NCBI GenBank assembly: GCA_023014485.1
Contig: JAJOZX010000197.1
Location: forward strand, 1,023,001 to 1,087,000
Origin: Bathynomus jamesi
Lineage: Eukaryota > Arthropoda > Malacostraca > Isopoda > Cirolanidae
DNA: 64,000 bases
Reading direction: 5' to 3'
Under the pieces are notes generated by a model, which saw nothing but the letters and a program-made list of their open reading frames with translations, ran no database searches and was not told the DNA's origin. Both the position numbers and the translations under genes were made by a program. Shown here piece after piece: positions 40,986 to 51,690 of this stretch (its first letter is position 1; the number at the start of each line of letters is the position of its first letter).

Positions 40986-41460
40986 CAGTAAGTACTCGAT
41001 AAGTCAGACTACATAGGGCTCCAGCCAGTCTGACTCATCATGAATTACCTTAATTACCCCCCTATTTACCCCTAAAGAGGCATAAATACTCTCTAACCTT
41101 TTAAGTTTGATTAATGAGAGTCTAATACAATGTTCAAAATAAACATTAAAAAACAATAAAACTTTGTTTCACTTACTGTTGCTGGAATTATTTTGTATGA
41201 AAAACAAAAAATTTTATTGTTTACGTTTTTGTACAATACAGTATTAAAAAAAACACTTCACTTAGTAAAAGAAACAAAATAATAATGGCACTTGACAGGA
41301 AATAAAACACTTAGAACTCTCCGTAAAATAAACAAAATAATAATGGCACTTGACAGGAAATAAAACACTTAGAACTCTCCGTAAAATAAACAAAAGAATA
41401 ATAGCACTTGACAGAGGATGAGTCCGACTCGTCGAAGTCCAACTCGTCGAGTATTTACTG
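40986..41460. mobile_element. pogo/Tigger-like MITE with TA duplication
   Basis: The left end CAGTAAGTACTCGATAAGTC and the right end GACTCGTCGAAGTCC..GTATTTACTG are inverted repeats. TA flanks both sides. Subterminal GAGTCCGACTCGTCGA-like palindromes are present. Inside, a 58-bp unit (CTTGACAGGAAATAAAACAC and on) begins at 41291, 41349 and 41407. No transposase. It splits the LINE 3' end. Confidence 0.85.
41291..41412 (+). repeat. 58-bp tandem repeat inside the pogo-like MITE
   Basis: Two full copies and the start of a third, nearly identical. Confidence 0.9.
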
Positions 41461-41494
41461 TATTTATTTTATTATTAATAAAGGTTATTAAATT

Positions 41495-41966
41495 TTAAAA
41501 ATTTAAAAAAGGAGATGAGAAGAAATCTAAAAATTATAGACCAATATTGTTAACCTCCCAAGTAGTAAAGATAATGGAGAAGATAATAAAGGAAACAATA
41601 ATATATCACTTAATCAAAAATGGTTTAATAACCAAGTGTCAACATGGTTTTCTTAAGAGTTGGGGAGGTCCTGTCCGACAAACCTGTTGGAAGCTCTTGA
41701 GGATTGGACAACAATGTACAATAGAAGTGAGCCATATGATATCATTTACTTAGATTTTAAGAAGGCTTTTGATTCTGTACCACACCACAGATTGATGTAT
41801 AAGCTTAACAAAATTGGAATAGAAGGAAATGTATACAAGTGAATAGAGGGCTTTTTAACAGATAGACAGCAGTGTGTATCTGTGGAATACCTCAGGGATC
41901 AGTCTTTGGGCTGATCTTGTTTGCAATTTTTGTGAATGACCTTCCAAATTCAATTCACTCTATATA
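41495..41966 (+). pseudogene. Sense LINE reverse transcriptase, 5' part
   Basis: A CR1/Jockey-like RT with KNYRPILLTSQVVKIMEKII, ITKCQHGFLKS, a frameshift near 41665, PYDIIYLDFKKAFDSVPHHR (catalytic block near 41740), a stop near 41840, and CGIPQGSVFGLILFAIFVND followed by LPNSIHSIY. It is then cut by a Tc1 element and resumes at 43362. Confidence 0.87.
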
Positions 41967-41968
41967 TA

Positions 41969-43359
41969 CAGTGCCCGCGAAAAGTATCCGATCACTCAAG
42001 AAAATACAATATTTTCCCTTGATATTCAGAGACACGTAATTCACTTTCTATTTGTTCTAGCGACATCTGGTAACTTTGAGGTTGCTCGCTGATATGAGAG
42101 CTATCCAACGCATTCTCAAATTAGTGTTCTGGTAGCCTTCGTTGCGGGTGGCTGTGTCTCAAATTTGTCAGATTTCACTGTATAAATTTCTTGATATTTT
42201 TTTTTTTTTTACAGAAAGTGGTGTAAATAAAATTTATATATAATGTGTGCTAAAAAACAACTTAAGAGTGATTGTCGAGGTGCTATTGTTGCTTTGCATG
42301 CATGTGGGAAATCACAGAGACAGATAGCTAAGGAATTAAACATATCCCAAAGTACCGTTAATTTATGGGTTTCACGGGCTAAGAACAATGGTGGCCTAAC
42401 CACGCCAGTCCCTAAAAAACGATCTGGCAGACCGAGAAAAACAAATTCGCGAACAGACAAACTTATGAAACGTTTAGTATTGAAAAACCCAACAATAACT
42501 GCGAAAGAAATAAAATTTAATATGAATAATTTGTTATCTGGTGTTTCTGAACGAACTATCCAGGAGCGGCTCCAAAAAGAACTCGGATTACCATCTCGCC
42601 ATGCTGCTAAGAAACCGTTCATTAATGAAAAAATGCGTAAAAAACGTGTCGCATTTTGTAAAAAATACATTCATTGGACTGTTGATGACTGGAAGAAGGT
42701 TTTATTTAGCGATGAGTTGACATTTTTGACATTCAGAAGTTGTCCAAAAAAGGTTCGCCGGCCTATTGGCTCAAATAGGATGGACCCTAAATACACCCTA
42801 AAGACAATGAAACACCCTCCAAGTGTGATGGTTTGGGGTTGTTTCGGTTACTATGGGCGTGGAAACTTATATTTTCTTCCGAAGAACACAACTATGAATG
42901 GTGCACGGTATTTAGCAATGCTACAGGATAAACTTCCAATGGCAATGGCAATCCAAAGGACAAAAACATACATGCATGATGGTGCACCATGTCACAGGGC
43001 CAAAATAGTGACAAAATGGATTACTGACAATAAATTTGATATTTTGGATTGGCCTGGTAATAGTCCAGATCTCAATCCGATAGAAAATCTGTGGCTAATA
43101 ATAAAAAATAAGGTTGAATGCCACGACACTGGCTCAGTCGAAAAATTACAAGAGGCCATCAAAAAGGTATGGTGCAAGGAAATATCAGTGGAAGTTTGTC
43201 AAAACTTGATTAAATCCATGCCAAAACGTCTAGAACAAGTCATCCAAACCAAAGGACAGATGACAAAATACTAATATAAGGTTAGTATACATTTAAACAT
43301 TGTTTTTTATGTAAAAAATACAAATTTCAAGGGTGATCGGATACTTTTCGCGGGCACTG
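41969..43359 (+). mobile_element. Intact-looking Tc1 (DD34E) transposon
   Basis: The terminal repeats begin CAGTGCCCGCGAAAAGTATC and are perfect for 27 bases at both ends. TA flanks both sides (41967-41968 and 43360-43361). The single transposase ORF is complete. Length 1391 bp. It inserted in a LINE reverse-transcriptase gene. It is the least damaged autonomous-type element in the window. Confidence 0.95.
42243..43274 (+). CDS. Tc1-like transposase, full length (343 aa)
   Basis: A DDE transposase that cuts and rejoins its own terminal repeats at TA sites. Residues 1-60 form a helix-turn-helix (SQRQIAKELNISQSTVNLWV), then the basic motif KKRSGRPRKTN (near 59-69). A second helix-turn-helix lies at about 75-125. 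The catalytic domain shows D in LFSDELTFLT (near 156), D in YMHDGAPCHRAK (near 248) and E in SPDLNPIENLW (near 283), with 34 residues between the last two, the DD34E signature. The start is the first ATG after the left arm; length is normal for Tc1 (about 340). No frameshift or stop is present, so the copy is recent and possibly active. Confidence 0.95.
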   Translation: MCAKKQLKSDCRGAIVALHACGKSQRQIAKELNISQSTVNLWVSRAKNNGGLTTPVPKKRSGRPRKTNSRTDKLMKRLVLKNPTITAKEIKFNMNNLLSGVSERTIQERLQKELGLPSRHAAKKPFINEKMRKKRVAFCKKYIHWTVDDWKKVLFSDELTFLTFRSCPKKVRRPIGSNRMDPKYTLKTMKHPPSVMVWGCFGYYGRGNLYFLPKNTTMNGARYLAMLQDKLPMAMAIQRTKTYMHDGAPCHRAKIVTKWITDNKFDILDWPGNSPDLNPIENLWLIIKNKVECHDTGSVEKLQEAIKKVWCKEISVEVCQNLIKSMPKRLEQVIQTKGQMTKY

Positions 43360-43361
43360 TA

Positions 43362-43740
43362 AAGTATTTGCAGATGATACAAAAATATATAATAGGGCTA
43401 GCGAAGCTGATACACTCTAGAATGATGTGCTCAAATTAATGGCCTGGTCAAACCACCTGGAAATTAGAATTTAACATAGACAAATGTAAAGTTATGCACT
43501 GTGGACATGGAAATGCAAACAAAAACTACAAAATGTGGGATAAAAATCTCAAGGTTGTGAGTCATGAAAAGGACCTGGGTGTTGTCATGGCAAACAATTT
43601 GAAATTTAGTGAACACATATTGGAAATAGTTAGAAAAGCAAATAAAAAAACTTTGACTTTGTGTGCCCTGAGACATTTGTAATATTGTACAAAAGCTATG
43701 TGAGACTGCATCTAGAATATGTTATAATGTTTCAGACCAA
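43362..43740 (+). pseudogene. Sense LINE reverse transcriptase, 3' part after Tc1 insertion
   Basis: The frame resumes with KVFADDTKIYNRASEADTL (catalytic FADD), then LMAWSNHLEI, MHCGHGNANKNYKMWDKN, KVVSHEKDLGVVMANNLKFS and LTLCALRHL, with stops between blocks. It meets the 3' end of the antisense LINE at about 43740. Confidence 0.85.
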
Positions 43741-44698
43741 CAAAGCCCCTAGGATCCACTCATGGCTGGTCTACCTAACTGTGTTTGTAATTGTGTATTG
43801 TGCATGTCCTCCGTGGTGGCGGAGGGGACCTACAACTTTACGTGGGTTCTGAACCACAAAGCCTTAATTTTTCTACCTTAAACTATACCCAATCTATCAA
43901 CATATGCGTCTAATCGATTTTTAAACATGTTTATAGACATGCTGTTAATTACTTCTACCGGCAAACTAGTCCACCTATTTACTATTCTATGTGTAAAAAG
44001 TTTTTGCGAACTGCTGTCTCGAACCTTCTACTTGTCAACTTATACCCGTTATTTCTAGTCCTATCATATTGAGATATTTCGAAAAAGTTATCTCTATCTA
44101 CATTATCGAACCCATTCATAATTTTGAAAACCTGGATTAGATCACCCCTTAGCCTCGTAGTCTCGAGTGTAGTCAATTTTAACTCCTTAAGCCTATCCTC
44201 GTACGACTTTGACCTAAGCAACGGAATCATCTTAGTTGCTCATCTTTGAACTCTCTTGATTTTGTCTATATCTTTGCGCATATGTGGATTCCAAAATTGG
44301 ATCACATACTCCAAATGGGTCTAACTAATGATTTATAAAGAGGAACTATAATATCGTGTGATTTGTACTAAAAATTCTGAGCTATAAAACCTAACACTTT
44401 GTTCGCTACTTTTAAGTCACCAGTAACTATAACTCCTAAATCTTTTTCCTGCTCTATGCTTGTTAACTCTTTCCCTGATATACTATACGCAAAATTACCA
44501 TTACACAAACCTATATGTAAGATTTTGCACTTATCAACGTTAAATCTCATTTGCCATGTGACTGACCAATCAACGATTTTATTCAGATCTTCCTGGATTT
44601 TACCTCTATCTTTGTCATTAATCACCCTACCACCCAACTTTGTGTCATCCGCAAACTTTGAAACTGTACTGACTAGGCTGACATCTAAATCGTTAATA

Positions 44699-44749
<51 letters not shown>

Positions 44750-46610
44750 AAAAGCAAGGGGCCCAATACAGAACCCCGAGGAACACCACTTGCTACATTA
44801 GCCCAACACAACTCCACTCCATCAATGACCACCCTCTGTTTCCTACCTCGCAACCACTCTTCTATCCAATTTATTACTACACCCCTGATTCCATGAGCCT
44901 TAGTTTTTTCAATGAGTCTTTTGTGTGGTATGGTGTCCAATGCTTTTTGAAAATCTAAATACACTACATCAACCGCCCGATGACTATCATAAATGTCAAC
45001 CATGCTTTGAAAAAATTCTAAAAGATTAGTTAAGCAAGATTTGTTTCGCCTAAAACCATGCTGTGTATTTCTAACTAAATTATGCAATTCTAAGTGTTCG
45101 ACTATACGATCCCTAATTATTGATTCCAGTAGTTTACCTACAATAGACGTTAAACTGATTGGCCTATAATTTCCTGCCATACCTTTATCGCCTTTGTTAA
45201 AGATAGGTGTTACATTTGCTAACTTGAAATTATCTGGTACGCACCCCTCAGAAATAGACGCATTAAAAATCTTTGTTAGCGGCACAACAATGCTATCTTT
45301 TAATTCTTTTAGTTGTATGGGATATATGGAATCCGGCCCTGGTGATTTACGCATTTTCATTTTATCAATATAGCGCATTACCTCCCTTCACTAACCACAA
45401 TGTTATCCAAAATATTACCATTATCAAAAGGTATTATGTCTATGACAGTAGGGATATTCGTTACATCTTCTATAGTAAAAACTGACATAAAAAATTTGTT
45501 TAGCAAGGTAGCCATTTCCTTGTTTTCAGAAACTAGATCTCTCTCAACATTTTTCAATGGCCCCAAGACACTTTTTTACTAGATTTCTATTGTTGACATA
45601 TTGAAAGAATCGCTTGGGGTTTTCTTTACCATCACGAGCTATGGAGATTTCAAATTCGCGCTTGGACTTTATTACACTTTGCTTAATGCCTTAGAGATAT
45701 GTAGTTGTTTCATAACCACAAATTGTCTTTATCGCACTTATGGAGCCTATAAGCACTATCTCTACTCTTTATAATGTCTCCTACACTAGAAGTAAACCAC
45801 AAGGGCTTGTTGTTTACTTTCGCACGCTTAATTTTGTATGGTACACATTCCTCATTTATAGTCCTAAATACTGTTTCAAACGATTCCCACATTAGTTTTG
45901 CATTGGAGTTTCCCATTACATTTTCCCAATTGATGTGTGACAATTTATTTCAAAATTTACAAAAGTCTGCGTGCTGGAAGTTAGGAATTTTAGTCGAGTT
46001 AGCTGGTTTCAAGTGACTTACTGAGAAGACAAACTCTACCATATTGTGATCGCTATTGCTTAACAGTTCTATTACTTGAAGATCAGTAATTAGCCTGTCA
46101 TCCGTAGTTATTACTAAATCTAAAATACTGTCCAACCTCGTAGGTTCCCTGGCCTTTTGAATAAGAAAGCTATCCTCGAGAAAATTAACTAAATGATTAC
46201 CTTCTGTGTCCCTGCATTATTGTAATCCACGTTGGCGCAATTAAAGTCACCCATAACTAAAGCCTGCTCACTACCTATTATTCTCTTTAGTTCACGATAT
46301 AATGCTTCGTCCTTATCAGCTGTTTGATTAGGAGGCCTATATATAACCGCAACAACAAGTTTGAAATCGTTTAATTTAAGTTTTGCTATAGTCGAATCTA
46401 TCGGTTCTGGATTGTGTGCTTTACTTCTACAGTGTAACATTCGCAATATTATCTTTGATATACAACATAACACCACCTCCTCGCCTACCTATTCTGTTTT
46501 TAACAAAAAGTCTATAACCTCTAATTTGATATTCCCCTACAAAGTCACGTGTTTCAGTGCTAAGCCATGATTCATTTATTGCAATTAAATCATAGTCTTT
46601 ACAAGCAATT
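43741..46610 (-). pseudogene. Antisense CR1-like LINE ORF2 (endonuclease and reverse transcriptase)
   Basis: This is a nearly full-length ORF2. From about 46600 the minus strand gives an AP-endonuclease with GYRLFVKNRIGRRGGGVMLY, VIYRPPNQTADKDEALY, ALVMGDFNCANVDYNN and SDHNMVEFVFS. The reverse transcriptase (open 45378-44368) shows KSPGPDSIYPIQLKEL, NYRPISLTSIVGKLLES, VDVVYLDFQKALDTIPHK (first Asp block), GVPRGSVLGPLLFL, a (TA)n expansion, INDLDVSLVSTVSKFADDTK (FADD block) and LGVIVTGDLK. The C-terminal part (44230-43880) includes LRGDLIQVFKIMNGF. The phase breaks near 46190, 45950, 45570 and 44360. The FQKALD block has Leu where Phe is usual. Confidence 0.9.
44701..44746. repeat. (TA)n expansion inside LINE RT codons
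   Basis: The TA array lies exactly where the RT encodes Tyr-Ile of the YINDL motif. It stays in frame (23 units, about 15 extra Tyr-Ile-type residues) between GPLLFL and INDLD. Confidence 0.9.
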
Positions 46611-46799
46611 AAAGAAAAAAAATTATTTATTTTATTTCATAGGCTACGAGCATTTAAGGATAGAACCTTCAAATTGTTTGTAATTGCGACACCTTCGTGA
46701 GTGCAGGAGAAATTTGTGGAATTTATGCTGGGATCATTTGAGTTACGGCAGCCTGAAAAGAAGAGTATTATGAAATAGTCTTCCTAAATGCGCAGCTCC

Positions 46800-47590
46800 A
46801 ACATCATTAAGATGGTCCATTTCCGAGGAACAAGTCCCTCTTGCCATAGAAACTGTTCCAAAAATTTGCAAAATGCACTCCTTCCTATTGGCAAAGAGAC
46901 TTTAGGTTATTGTTAATATAGGTCACCTTGCTGTAGAAATCGTTACGTTGGATAATTCAAGGAAGTATGCCTGTTAAAACAATCTTATTAGTTTTTTCCT
47001 TTAGTACTGACATGAATAATATACAGTCTCCTCAGTGGTACTGTCTGTAAAATGGTCAACACTATTAGTTATACCCTCCACCGTTGCACCAGGGTAGCAG
47101 TAATGGCGCCTATGATGAGGGTTTCTCCACACAGAATTCCTTGAGCTGCCCTCGAACAATGGAATCACCAACGAGTCGTATTTCTGGTTCATCAGCATCT
47201 TCGAAACCTAAAACAGAAAACTTATTGTTTGTTATTACTGGTAGACAAGTCTTAGGTTTTCTCAATTGGGCTCCATTATGCACGCGAATGAAGGGTTGGG
47301 AACTAGGGGAAGAGAGAGGACTATTAGTACTATTTATATTTTAGTAGAAACTGAGGCATGAGTGGTCATAACTGGAATCTCAAGGGATTCTAATTTTGCC
47401 ATCAGGAACATCATGCTTTCTTCAAGCCTAACTCTGGCCTCCCTCTCACGTTCTAACTCGTTCCTCAGCACTTCCATGCTTGAGCACCACCTGCAAACTA
47501 ACTGTTCATTATTATTAGCCATTGTAAACGCGTAAGCAGCAAATTTCCCTTCACAGCGACTGAAAGTACTTGATGGGGGTGCCATGCTCT
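46800..47590 (-). pseudogene. Antisense CR1-like LINE ORF1 (coiled coil and esterase-like)
   Basis: From ATG 47585 the minus strand encodes NNEQLVCRWCSSMEVLRNEL and a charged heptad-like region EREREARVRLEESMMFL, a likely coiled coil for self-association. A stop is at 47334. Further on, around 47190-47110, one frame reads EIRLVGDSIVRGQLKEF, with the GDSI block of the SGNH/esterase-like domain found in CR1 ORF1 proteins, and then a stop and frameshift. The product is unlikely to be made as one protein. Its neighbour is ORF2 downstream on the same strand. Confidence 0.7.
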
Positions 47591-48229
47591 TAATTAGTTA
47601 AAAAACAAAAAACAAAAAAACGCATTTGGAAATTAATAAATTACAACGTAGGTCTACTGAGTGCTTATTGCGCCATCACCTGTGCAAACCCGCAAAAATG
47701 TTCCTGAAACGCAGAAACAGGTTCTTGTGACAAAAATTTATACTAAATGAATATATAATTAAGCTACCAATGAAAGCTCTGTAAATGAAAAAGTATTACT
47801 AAAAATTTATCTGTCCGCTATTCAACTGTGTTTTCTTTCCATTTTTCCTTTTTCCCATGGTGGGTGACCACACCCTATTTGATCCCCTGAAGGAAAGGAA
47901 AATGAACCTTATGAAAGCACATTTTCTGATAGATTTGAAAAACAAAAAAGGCTAACCAAGGGAATTTCAACCTTATGAAACCTTGGTTAGTAATAGATTC
48001 AGGAAACAAACAAGGCAAGCTATGTGCACTAGCCTTGATTTAATCAAATAATATAGTAATGAATAAAGTCAATAAATGAAATGTATTTGTTAATGAATGA
48101 TTAGTAGCTAACTGAAGTAATTTAGTTAAGAATGCACCAAACACTTTTTTTTTTTTAAAACCAATGAAAACCACTTGTTCAAATGGTAACACTGGACACT
48201 CGATAAAACACGTCTGTTAAGAAAAGATA
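47591..48229. other. Stretch without a recognised gene
   Basis: AT-rich DNA between two LINE copies, with no recognised coding, RNA or terminal-repeat feature. Confidence 0.5.
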
Positions 48230-48720
48230 TAGATGTAATGGAAAAAATACAAAGATGAGCCACAAAATTAGTTCCAGAATTAAGACACCTACCATATGAG
48301 GATAGATTGAATAGACTCAGATTAACACCACGAAGAGAAGAAAAAGAGGAGACCTAATAGAAACATTTAAAATTATGAATGGAATTGAAATGATTGACAA
48401 GACAAAACTGTTTCAGGAAAATAGGAATGGTTTAAGAGGAAATGATCGCAAAGTTTTTAAGAAACAATGCAGCAAAGACATTAGAAAACTTTTTCTCACA
48501 AAGAATAGTGGATCACTGGAATAAATTACCAAACAAAGTTATAAACTCAACCACAGTTAATCAGTTTAAGAAAAACTATGATAAATTAAATAGAAATGTA
48601 CAACAATAACCTTATTAGTAAAAACGAGACAAGTTTTGAGGCGAGCAACAAAGCACCAAGTAGATGCACACTAGTCTCGCATATTTATACTGATAGACTC
48701 TTAGATTTTTTAGAGTTGTA
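48230..48720 (+). pseudogene. Sense LINE RT C-terminal fragment
   Basis: The plus strand reads DVMEKIQR then a TGA, KLVPELRHLPYEDRLNRLRL, a shift near 48340, RGDLIETFKIMNGIEMIDKT (residues as in LINE RT tails), KLFLTKN and a tail with LLVKTRQ. Several stops. 5'-truncated, so catalytic residues are absent. Confidence 0.78.
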
Positions 48721-48739
48721 ACTGATCAGGTAGGTAATG

Positions 48740-49150
48740 AAATGATATAATGATGTTCATTTGGATTTTAGTAAAGCATTTGACAAAGTTTCACATAGGA
48801 GACTTCTATATAAATTAAGAGTTCATGGCATATTGGGGCAGTTTTAAATTGGGTAGAAAAATGGTTAGAAGACAGAGAACAGAGGGTAATTCTAAATGGT
48901 CATGAATCTGGGTGGTAGAAAGTGAAAAGTGGGGTACCACAGGGATAAGTTTTGCATCCATTACTCTCTATTTTATCTCAATGATTTAGAGAAAGTAGTA
49001 GGTTGTAAAATTTCTAAATTTGTAATGATACCAAAGTAGTTGCTCCAGTTACAAAGATAGAAAATTTGGTACCTACTTTCCTGTTCTACAGATCTACAGA
49101 AACTAAGGCTAACAAAGACCCTAAGATCCACTCTAAGGTTAGCCTGAGAG
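48740..49150 (+). pseudogene. Sense LINE RT core fragment
   Basis: Plus-strand blocks are DVHLDFSKAFDKVSHRRLLY (catalytic), LNWVEKWLEDREQRVILNGH, a TAG, SGVPQG and LSIYLNDLEKVVGCKISKF, with the FADD region reduced to NDTK. It belongs to a LINE distinct from the fragment just upstream, because the RT core follows a C-terminus. The end CAACAAAGACCCTAAG..ATCCACT near 49105-49125 resembles text at 43738-43760. Confidence 0.75.
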
Positions 49151-49229
49151 AAAGAAGAGAGTAGGGGGTTAAGAGAAGAGAATAAGGGGTTAAGTAAGTA
49201 GCAAAACCTATCATTCATGGGTTAACATT

Positions 49230-49255
49230 CATTCAGAAAAAGAGAGAGAGAGATT
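49230..49255. repeat. (GA)n run
   Basis: AGAGAGAGAGAG near 49240-49253. Confidence 0.7.
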
Positions 49256-49359
49256 TGCCATCATCATCCACCAGCCACTGCCGATAAGTCAGAAAAATAG
49301 TTGAAGAGAATAGGAAAGGGGTGAAAGATGAAAAGAAGTAAAATACAAACCATGTAAAC

Positions 49360-50056
49360 CAGGGTTGGCAAAAACCTGGGTTTTTGTTTGTTTTTAAGGT
49401 CATTTTCAAGTATTGCTCTTTTAGATTGAAGGACAATAGTATTTTTCCAAGATATATGTTTAGCAACTCGTTTATTAACAGTATGACAGGGTACAAGTGG
49501 TGGATGTATGTTGAGATGAAGGAAACAAAAGGGTCAGAATTTGCCTGCAGGATTTGTAACATTTATTAAAAATTTGCAAAGTTGTGCTGCTAGTTCTGGT
49601 TCTCTTGAAAGATTCTTTAGTACATTTGGTATAGTATGGAGCAAGCTAAGAAATAGGCTTGGGGGAGAGAAGGTGGAGATGCTTGTTAGAATTCATAAGC
49701 ATTTAAGATCAAGTAATACTTGTGAATAATATGCAGTATATACACCTTTATATAGCCTTCATTACTTTTACTGTACTCTATTTGTGTCTGTGATCCAGAC
49801 ACCATTTAAAAGGCCAATAAAACTTTTCAATTTTTCATAAACTTTATTTACACATTGCATAATTTAAGAATTGTTTCATAAGTCAGCTTACTTGAAATAA
49901 TCAACATGCCAAAGCATTCTAATTAGCTACAATTGAACAATGTAGCAATTGGAAAAATTTCAATTATTTTAAAATAAACATATCAGACCAAAAACCCCCA
50001 AAACCCACTGAAAATTCCTGAGAGTTTTGGGTTGGGTTTTTGGGTGCCAACCCACA
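49360..50056 (+). mobile_element. hAT element, internally deleted (CAGGGTTGG family)
   Basis: The left end CAGGGTTGGCAAAAACCTGG pairs with the right end GGGTTTTTGGGTGCCAACCC near 50056. Left 8-base flank is ATGTAAAC; the right end is blurred (CACAGTCTTAACT), so no perfect duplication is visible. The last part of a hAT transposase lies inside. Confidence 0.78.
49541..49729 (+). pseudogene. hAT transposase C-terminal dimerisation fragment
   Basis: The frame includes NLQSCAASSGSLERFFSTFG and VWSKLRNRLGGEKVEML, which match the hAT C-terminal dimerisation domain (the SS.S.ERFFS...L+NRL pattern). It ends in a TAA at 49727-49729. Upstream, the frame reads EFACRICNIY in another phase. Catalytic and zinc-finger parts are deleted. 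Confidence 0.85.
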
Positions 50057-50279
50057 GTCTTAACTCAAACACTGTCATACCATGCAAACTACAAACATGC
50101 AAGTAAAGAGAAGATAAGAAAAGGGAAAAAAAAAAGTATGAAAAGTATAACAAAAAGTGGGTTAGTTTATGCTATATGAGCTACATCTAAGTTTGTGGTA
50201 TTTTTTTTTTTTGCTGGCATATCACAAGCTGGCATTAATTGCCAACAAACTCAAACCTTGACTATTACCCCCAGAGCTC

Positions 50280-50890
50280 CTGTTGCTAATTGTTTATTAT
50301 TTTAAATGATGTTAATAATTTTAAAATGCCTATCTGAATGGTTTTTAAACATATTAACACTGGTAGAGTTCACGACAGATGCAGGAAGATTATTCCATTA
50401 TCATTTACTTTAAATGTAAAAAGTTTTTAGTGGTTAGTAATGAAATGTCTGCCACATAATTTAAATCTGTTGTTATGAGTATTGCTATTAAAAAATGATC
50501 AATTTGTCAAAATTTACATTATAAATTTTATTAATAATTTTGAAAATTTCAATAAGCTCCTCCCTTAATCTCCTAGTTTTGAGTGAATGCAAGTCTAACT
50601 CTTTAATCCTATCTTTGTAAGGCTTGTTGCATAGTGACAGAATTAGTTTTGTGGTGCGTAGCTGAACCCTTTCCAACTTATCAATATCCTAACATCCTAT
50701 TAACTTTTGTGCAAGACTACAGGCACTTGTTTGTAACTTTTATATCCTTAGATATGTGTACGCCTAAATCTACTTCCTCATCAATGCACACTGACTATCA
50801 TTCATCTTGTACATGTAATTGTTGTTACAAGAACCTATATACAAAACTTTACATTTGTCTACGTTAAATTGCATCCACCACCAGGTGCGT
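50280..50890 (-). pseudogene. Antisense LINE RT C-terminal fragment
   Basis: The minus strand reads MERVQLRTTKLILSLCNK, KDRIKELDLHSLKTRRLREE and LIEIFKIINKIYN (50676-50488), and a further C-terminal part with VNSTSVNMFKNHS-like sense near 50350. Upstream (50890-50700), an RT C-terminal piece with a LGVYVSKDIK-like block is seen. 5'-truncated near a CAGGTGCGTATTTAC sequence at 50884. Confidence 0.78.
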
Positions 50891-51601
50891 ATTTACTTAT
50901 GGGCCATGGCCCAGGGTGGCAAAATTTTGAGGGCAGTAAAATTCTGGAGGAAAAGTCATAACGAGAAAGCACTTTTTAGGTAGGGAAAAAATCCAAAATT
51001 TCTGGTATTTTTTTTAGCTAAAAAATGGAGAAAAGTTAGTACCACTTAAAAAAAAAATCTCATTACATTTGAACTAGAGATGGGATGATACCAAAATTTT
51101 GGCTGATACCGATACTGATACCAATAATTTGGCCAATACCAATACTCCAGAAAAAGCTGATACTACTGAAACTAAAATTTAAAATTTCAATTAATTTCAG
51201 CTAGACTAACAACTGGTTGATCGCATTCTTGCTGTCAACTCATGACTAATCATAATTCAAAGTAACTAATAGGAGTGAAATTCCAAACTCAGTTTAACTT
51301 TATTTCCAATTTCATTTCAGAGAGTTTTACAAAAGTAGGGCAACAATAAACATAAAATATTGATATTCAAGGCTTTAAGCATATCATAGGTGTAATCTTT
51401 AACTAATATTCTTCACAGAGTTTACTTAAGTCATTAGTGAGTGGCAAAAATACAATAAAAATTATAAAATGCAAAATTAATAAAATATTTGGATCATGGC
51501 AAATTGGCAAAAAGACTTAAAAATGAAAGTGAATTTTTAAAATTTTTAAACTCCAAACTTGCGATAAATTCCTTACAACTTTTTAGTGACCCTTGAATAT
51601 A

Positions 51602-51603
<2 letters not shown>

Positions 51604-51684
<81 letters not shown>
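51604..51684. repeat. (TA)n microsatellite
   Basis: About 80 bases of TA inside the hAT element near its left end. Confidence 0.95.

Positions 51685-51690
<6 letters not shown>

Noticed and set aside
41291..41412. CRISPR-like array
   Set aside because: 58-bp contiguous tandem units without spacers.
42209..42670. 153-codon minus-strand frame
   Set aside because: Shadow of the intact Tc1 transposase.
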